A stretch of 64,000 nucleotides of DNA from Deltaproteobacteria bacterium (GTDB taxonomy: Bacteria; Myxococcota_A; UBA9042; PHBI01), in contig JACKFA010000014.1 of NCBI GenBank assembly GCA_020632715.1, positions 45,886 to 109,885 on the forward strand. The letters run 5' to 3'. Made by a program: the position numbers and the translations under genes. The notes below the pieces were generated by a model. It was not told the origin of the DNA. It did not search any database and saw only the letters and a list, made by a program, of their open reading frames with translations. Positions 60,107 to 64,000 of the stretch are shown in pieces; position 1 is the stretch's first letter, and the number at the start of each line of letters is the position of its first letter.

Positions 60107-60828
60107 AGGTCGCAGTTCTCGCCGGCGCCGGCGGCGTGGCACGCGACGCAGTCACAGAAGGCCTTGAAGGTCTGGCACACGGCGGGGGCGGTGGCGCGCG
60201 TGTAGTTGCACGGGTAGACGCACGCCTGGATGCTGCGCGTCGCGAGCGCCGGGGCCTGGGCCATGGCGTAGGCCATGAGGAGGCTGAACTTCGAGGTGGT
60301 CTGGAACCGTTGTATTGCTGGACGAGCTCCCAGGCGGCGTAGCCATCGTCGGCGAACTGGTAGTCGGCCTCGTCGACGGGGTCGTCGAAGAGGGAGGTGA
60401 CGACGCCGTAGGAGCCGTCAGGGTTCTGAAGACGAAGACGCCGCCGTACTCGTCGCCGATGACGACGGCGTTGTCGCCGGGTCGTAGTGGAATTCAGCGG
60501 ACTCGCCGGTGGCGAGGTCCTCGGTGATGAGGGTCTGGCGGGCGCCGGAGGCGACGTTCTGAGGTCCCCGGTGACGGCGACGTGGCGCGACTCGCTGCCC
60601 GCGAGGGCGACGACGCCCTCGACGTCGAAGGTGATGCTGCCGTCGTCGTTGTAGCCGAAGACCTGCGGAGTCGGGGTGAGGGTGACGGTGACGCTGAGGG
60701 CGGCGCTCCGAGGATGGGTCGTCGGTGAGGACGAGCCACTGGCCGTCGTCGGCGCTGTCCGCGCTGTCGCCGCAGCCTGCGGTCGTGAGGGCGGCGGCGA
60801 GGAGCGCTGAGGTGAGGGTGACGCGCAG
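60085..60828 (-). CDS. Duplicated lipoprotein, copy B; frame changes
   Basis: The lipobox LTTAGC is visible near 60.8 kb (SALLAAALTTAGCGDSADSA), but the start codon is unclear: the expected ATG reads CTG at 60828. Then QWLVLTDDP, DGSITFDVEGVVALAGSESR, NAVVIGDEYGGVFVF, GVVTSLFDDPVDEADYQFAD, FQTTSKFSLLMAYAMAQAPA and a Cys-rich tail CQTFKAFCDCVACHAAGAGE ending CDLCAPPSR. Nearly identical to copy A. Several frame changes. Function unknown. Confidence 0.6.
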
Positions 60829-61490
60829 GTCGCCTGCGCGCCCCTGCGGCGCAGAGGGCGCAGTTCTCGCCGGAGTCGGCGGCGTAGCAGGCGACGCAGT
60901 CGCAGAAGGCCTTGAAGGTCTGGCAGACGGCGGTGGTGGCGGGGCCGTTCCAGTTGTCTCGACGCTGCCGCTGTGGCGGGGCGGTGGCCTGGGCCACGGC
61001 GTAGGCCATGAGGAGGCTGAACTTCGAGGTGGTCTGGAACTCGCTGTACTCACGGACGAGCTGCCAGGCGGCGTAGCCGTCGTCGGCGAGCTCAGTCGGC
61101 CTCGTCGACGGGGTCGTCGAAGAGGGAGGTGACGACGCCGTAGGTGCCGTCGGGGTTCTGGAAGACGAAGACGCCGCCGTACTCGTCGCCGATGACGACG
61201 GCGTTGTCGCCGGGTCGTAGTGGAATCAGCGCACCTCGCCGGTGGCGAGGTCCCCGGTGATGAGGGTCTGGCGGGCGCCGGAGGCGACGTTCTCGAGGTC
61301 CTCGGTGACGGCGACGTGGCGCGACTGGCCGCCCGCGAGGGCGACGACGCCTCGACGTCGAAGGTGATGCTGCGTCGTCGTTGTAGTCGAAGACCTGCGC
61401 GGAGTCGGGGTGAGGGTGACGGTGACGCCGAGGGCGGCGCTCGAGGATGGGGTCGTCGGTGACGACGCGGAGGGTGCCGGTGCCGGTGTC
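60085..61490 (-). repeat. Direct tandem duplication of about 700 bp
   Basis: Two adjacent direct copies (about 60085-60790 and 60850-61490) share long nearly identical stretches, for example CTCGTCGACGGGGTCGTCGA at about 60370 and 61100, and the Cys-tail region at about 60150 and 60900. Third-position identity shows recent duplication or conversion. Confidence 0.8.
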
Positions 61491-61566
61491 ACTGGAGCCG
61501 CTTGCTGCTGCAGGCGCTCAGGGAGATGGCGAGCAGGGCGGCGGGAGGGGGGGCGGTAGGGCTCAT
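60829..61566 (-). CDS. Duplicated lipoprotein, copy A; frame changes
   Basis: ATG 61566 begins PAALLAISLSACSSK with a lipobox (LSAC). The same segments as copy B follow in several frames: TLRVVTDDP, VEDVVALAGGQSRHVAV-like, DEYGGVFVFQNPDGTYGVV, SLFDDPVDEAD, FQTTSKFSLLMAYAVAQATA, CQTFKAFCDCVACYAADSGE. The stop cannot be placed; the frame runs towards copy B's start. First gene of the minus-strand operon. Confidence 0.55.
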
Positions 61567-62050
61567 CGTGGGGCCCTGGAGATGAACGCGGCCCGTCGCC
61601 GCCTGGAGGGCGCGGCGCGGCGAGGGGTCACGAAGGGTTGGGTTCGTGGACTTACGGGGTGGGGGCGCGAGGCGCCATCGGGCGATGTGCGTAACACATC
61701 GTCGTATGCGGGCGCGCGCCTCCCGAGGGGCCGGCTGGCGCGCGGAGCGCCGGCTGTGGGCGTGCTCGCGGAGCCGGTCGAGCATGGCGCGCGTGCCGAG
61801 CCGGGGAGCCTGCGGTGGCGAGCGCGGCGCTTCGCGGGTGAGCGCGGTGCGGCGGTTTAGCAGTGTTTCAGATTCTCCGTCGCCTGGCTTGTTTCAGGAT
61901 TCAGGCGGTTCCGCTCGTCGGTCACGTGCCTATGGGCACGCCCTCCCTCACGTAACCACCTGGAATCACGACGCGTCGCCGGGCTCGGTCCGAATACTGA
62001 AACACCTTCTTAGGGAGGGGGTGGCCGCTGGGGGCGAGTCCCCGAGGGTG
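61567..62050. other. Intergenic region holding a long palindrome
   Basis: 484 bp between the divergent-facing ends of the lipoprotein operon and the glyoxalase gene. No convincing gene. It holds the promoter region of the lipoprotein operon (61567-61860) and the 141-bp palindromic element listed separately. Confidence 0.5.
61864..62004. repeat. 141-bp imperfect palindrome with TGTTTCAG ends
   Basis: TGTTTCAGATTC at 61864 and its inverted form GAATACTGAAACA ending at 62004 border the element; a third copy TGTTTCAGGATTC lies inside at 61890-61902. Inner arms GATTCAGGCGGTTCCG and the complement GATTCCAGGTGGTTACG also pair. The centre is a hairpin CGTGCC-TAT-GGGCACG at about 61926-61941. The central CCTATGGG followed by CGCC and TCC also occurs in the palindrome at 29.7 kb. 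It starts 46 bp after the glyoxalase stop. Confidence 0.6.
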
Positions 62051-62425
62051 CTACTGACCGTCGGGGGGTTGCCAGAGCTCGACCTTGTTGCCTTCGGGGT
62101 CGATGACCCAGCCGAACTTGCCGAAGTCGGAGTCGTCGGTCTTGTCGAGGACGTCGCAGCCTTCGGCGCGGAGGGCGGCGAGGAGGGCGGCGAGGTCGGC
62201 GACGCGGTAGTTGACCATGAAGGGGGCGGAGCTCGGGGCGAAGTGGCCGTTGTCGGCGGCGCCGATGGACCAGACGGTGGAGCCGTGCGGATCGTTGGCC
62301 CACGGGAAGGCGGTCCCGCCCCAGGTCTGGACGTCGATGCCGAGGTGCTGCTGGTACCAGGCGCGCAGGGCGGCGGGGTCCTTGGCGTGGAAGAAGATCC
62401 CGCCGATGCCGGTGACTCGCTTCAT
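62051..62425 (-). CDS. VOC (glyoxalase/bleomycin-resistance-like) protein
   Basis: 124 residues from ATG 62425 with CGGAGC upstream. It shows one VOC module: GIGGIFFHAKDPAALRAWYQ, then FMVNYRVADLAALLAALRAE and FGWVIDPEGNKVELWQP, where His and Glu should bind the metal. Such proteins handle small electrophiles or bind drugs. It is divergent from intI and could have arrived as a cassette, but no canonical attC was found beside it. Confidence 0.88.
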   Translation of the reverse strand: MKRVTGIGGIFFHAKDPAALRAWYQQHLGIDVQTWGGTAFPWANDPHGSTVWSIGAADNGHFAPSSAPFMVNYRVADLAALLAALRAEGCDVLDKTDDSDFGKFGWVIDPEGNKVELWQPPDGQ

Positions 62426-62600
62426 GGGTGCTCCGATGGGTTGCGGCGCGCGTGGGAGTCGACGGCGGCGCGCGCGGGTCGTCTCGTGACGTACTGCCGC
62501 GGGGCGGGGAACGCAAGCCGTCGTGGCGTTTGGCGAGATGGTCGCGTGCGGGCGCGGGGCGGTCAGCGAGGCGTTGGGGTCGGCGAGGGCTGCGCGAGTG

Positions 62601-62614
62601 TTTACCGCGGTAAA
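62601..62614. promoter_or_regulatory. Perfect palindrome between VOC and intI genes
   Basis: TTTACCGCGGTAAA is a perfect 14-bp palindrome and one of few AT-containing stretches in the 365-bp divergent region. It does not match a LexA box. Probably a repressor operator for one of the two genes. Confidence 0.4.
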
Positions 62615-62790
62615 AGGTCGCGAGTCACCAGGGCTGGAGTCTGCGGACCCCACGGCGGGGGGGGCCGAGTGTGCACACGGTGGCGTGTGGAGGCCGGGAG
62701 CGCGGGCGTGCGGCGGTGGGAGAGATGCCTGGCTGGACGGCACGCTCCTTGCCGAGTGGCGGGCGCGGTACTGATGACGAGGAGGCGGTG

Positions 62791-63762
62791 GTGAGGGATG
62801 GGCGTGGGCCGAGGTTGATGGAGGTGGTGGAGAACGCGCTGCGAGTGCGTCGGTACAGCCGCCGGACGGTGGAAGCCTACACGTCGTGGATCCGGCGGTA
62901 CGTCCTGCACCACGGGAGGCGGCACCCGAGGGACATGGGCGGGGAGGAGATCAACGGCTTCCTGACGCATCTGGCGGTGGCGGAGAAGGTCTCGACGTCG
63001 ACACAGAACCAGGCATTGTCGGCGCTGCTTTTCCTGTATCGGCACGTGTTGGGTCGTGAGGACGAGGCGTTGGGAGAGGTCGTGAGGGTGCAGAGACGTC
63101 GCCGGCTGCCGGTGGTGCTGACGCGGGGCGAGGTGCGCGTGGTGTTGGACGCGATGCCGCCGGACAAGCGCCTGATCTGCTCGATGCTGTACGGAACGGG
63201 TCTGCGTCTCCTCGAGTGCCTGCGGTTGCGGGTGAAGGACGTGGATTTCGTGCGGCACGAGGTGACGGTGAGGTGCGGAAAGGGTGGGAAGGACCGGGTG
63301 ACGATGTTGCCGCAGTCATTGGTACCCGCGCTGAAGGAGCACCTGAGGGGCGTGAAGTCGACGCATGAGGCAGACGTGGGGGAGGGTTGGGGGAGAGTCA
63401 CGCTGCCGGATGCGGTGGAGAGGAAGTACCCGTCGGCGTCACGGGACTGGCTGTGGCAGTGGGTCTTCCCGCAGGAGCGGCGGTGGCGGAGTGAGGCAAC
63501 GGGGGAGCAAGGCCGCCATCATGTAGACGAGTCTCTCGTGCAGAGGGCGATGAAGGAGGCGGTGATCCGCTCGGGTCTCTCGAAGCCGGCGTCATGTCAC
63601 ACCTTTCGCCACTCCTTCGCGACGCACCTGTTGGAGAGCGGCTACGACATCCGGACGGTGCAAGAGCTCCTGGGCCATAGCAACGTGAAGACGACCCAGA
63701 TCTACACGCACGTATTGAGCAAGGGTCCAGGCGCCGTCCGCAGCCCAATCGACCACCTCTAA
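62791..63762 (+). CDS. intI: Integron integrase IntI (tyrosine recombinase)
   Basis: 323 residues from GTG 62791, with AGGAGG at 62780-62785. The N-terminal SAM-like domain (RRYSRRTVEAYTSWIRRYVL; KVSTSTQNQALSALLFLYRH) is typical. Catalytic residues: Arg139 (GTGLRLLE), Lys164 (CGKGGKD), His270 and Arg273 (CHTFRHSFATH), His296 (LLGHSNVKTTQ), Tyr305 (IYTHV). The IntI-specific extra segment is present (THEADVGEGWGRVTLPDAVE; RKYPSASRDWLWQWVFPQER), which separates it from XerC/D. Codon choice looks less GC-biased than in neighbouring genes, which suggests transfer. Confidence 0.95.
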   Translation: MRDGRGPRLMEVVENALRVRRYSRRTVEAYTSWIRRYVLHHGRRHPRDMGGEEINGFLTHLAVAEKVSTSTQNQALSALLFLYRHVLGREDEALGEVVRVQRRRRLPVVLTRGEVRVVLDAMPPDKRLICSMLYGTGLRLLECLRLRVKDVDFVRHEVTVRCGKGGKDRVTMLPQSLVPALKEHLRGVKSTHEADVGEGWGRVTLPDAVERKYPSASRDWLWQWVFPQERRWRSEATGEQGRHHVDESLVQRAMKEAVIRSGLSKPASCHTFRHSFATHLLESGYDIRTVQELLGHSNVKTTQIYTHVLSKGPGAVRSPIDHL

Positions 63763-64000
63763 CAACGAACAGCCGAACTCCCCCGTGCCATATCCCCCAC
63801 CCCCCTCCTACCAGGAACCCCACAACCTCCCCCAGTCGCCCAACAGAATCGCCCCCCAAGCCCTCAAAAGGGGTCTCTCAGCCGCGTCATAACCACCAAG
63901 CACACACTACCAAAATCGAATATCACTTCCCCCCAAGCCGATTACCCACCCACCGCCACCCGACTGCGCAGCCAAAGCCCCCAGTCCCCCCAACGCCCGT
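63763..64000. other. C-rich, G-poor tail after intI
   Basis: 238 bp with many C-runs and very little G on the plus strand, lower in GC than the rest. CCCCCCAAGCC occurs twice (about 63.85 and 63.93 kb). No gene is convincing here; open frames reflect the skew. Confidence 0.5.

Noticed and set aside
61864..62004. attC site of an integron cassette
   Set aside because: Size and position after the VOC stop would fit, but the ends are TGTTTCAG/CTGAAACA and no RYYYAAC or GTTRRRY boxes are placed correctly.
62791..63762. XerC/XerD-type recombinase
   Set aside because: The extra segment between the second and third catalytic blocks (VTLPDAVERKYP, WQWVFPQ) is specific to IntI.
63398..63859. Minus-strand gene overlapping the end of intI
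   Set aside because: The product is Gly/Val/Arg-rich, arises from the C-rich plus strand and overlaps conserved integrase coding sequence.

Overview
The window is very GC-rich (roughly 70-75 percent by eye) and reads as a chromosomal segment of a Myxococcota-type bacterium (Polyangia or Sandaracinus-like). The evidence is the gene content: thrombospondin type-3 repeat proteins, C-terminal MYXO-CTERM-like sorting tails, a sigma factor of the myxobacterial gmx1 type, a zinc-finger/kinase/TPR receptor, DUF4215 cysteine-rich repeats, many lipoproteins and ECF-sigma/FecR pairing. No rRNA, tRNA or CRISPR array was seen.

Layout. 1-9.1 kb: surface proteins (partial lipoprotein, beta-barrel-like protein, TSP3/MYXO-CTERM protein), an ECF sigma factor with a FecR/TPR partner, a zinc-ribbon protein, a DUF1499 protein, an alpha/beta hydrolase, and a PAAR spike plus putative type VI effector pair. 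9.3-17.3 kb: an IgGFc-binding/DUF4215 adhesin with its lipoprotein partner, dihydropyrimidinase, a hybrid histidine kinase and a pyridine-nucleotide oxidoreductase. 17.3-25.6 kb: a D/T-rich lipoprotein coupled to a stand-alone LanB glutamylation-domain protein, a thioesterase, a cysteine-cluster protein and a DUF2254-like membrane protein. 25.7-27.6 kb: a TetR regulator and an alpha/beta hydrolase with matching palindromic operators. 27.7-37.2 kb: an extensin-like peptidase lipoprotein, a broken beta-barrel gene containing a 153-bp palindrome, several lipoproteins and an MMPL/RND transporter.

37.3-49 kb is the most interesting part: a gmx1-type sigma factor, a 122-residue protein made of six near-identical 20-residue NHNQ/GG repeats, a TPR protein, a zinc-finger Ser/Thr kinase with TPRs, and an export operon (HlyD adaptor, ABC transporter with an intact C39 double-glycine peptidase, second ABC transporter). 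I infer a regulated secretion system for a multi-unit repeat peptide; the link between peptide and exporter rests on proximity and GG content only.

49-61.6 kb holds a second hybrid kinase, two tandem paralogous secreted proteins, a von Willebrand-like protein, a saccharopine-dehydrogenase-like reductase, a styrene-oxide-isomerase-like membrane protein and a minus-strand operon (two duplicated lipoproteins, a MYXO-CTERM protein, and an apolipoprotein N-acyltransferase-like domain fused to a caspase-like domain). Most genes between 46.9 and 61.6 kb carry many single-base frame changes, several at homopolymers, without loss of protein similarity. This looks more like consensus error than decay, and coordinates there are outer limits. 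61.6-64 kb holds a second long palindrome, a glyoxalase-family gene and an integron integrase (intI), ending in a strikingly C-rich, G-poor tail.
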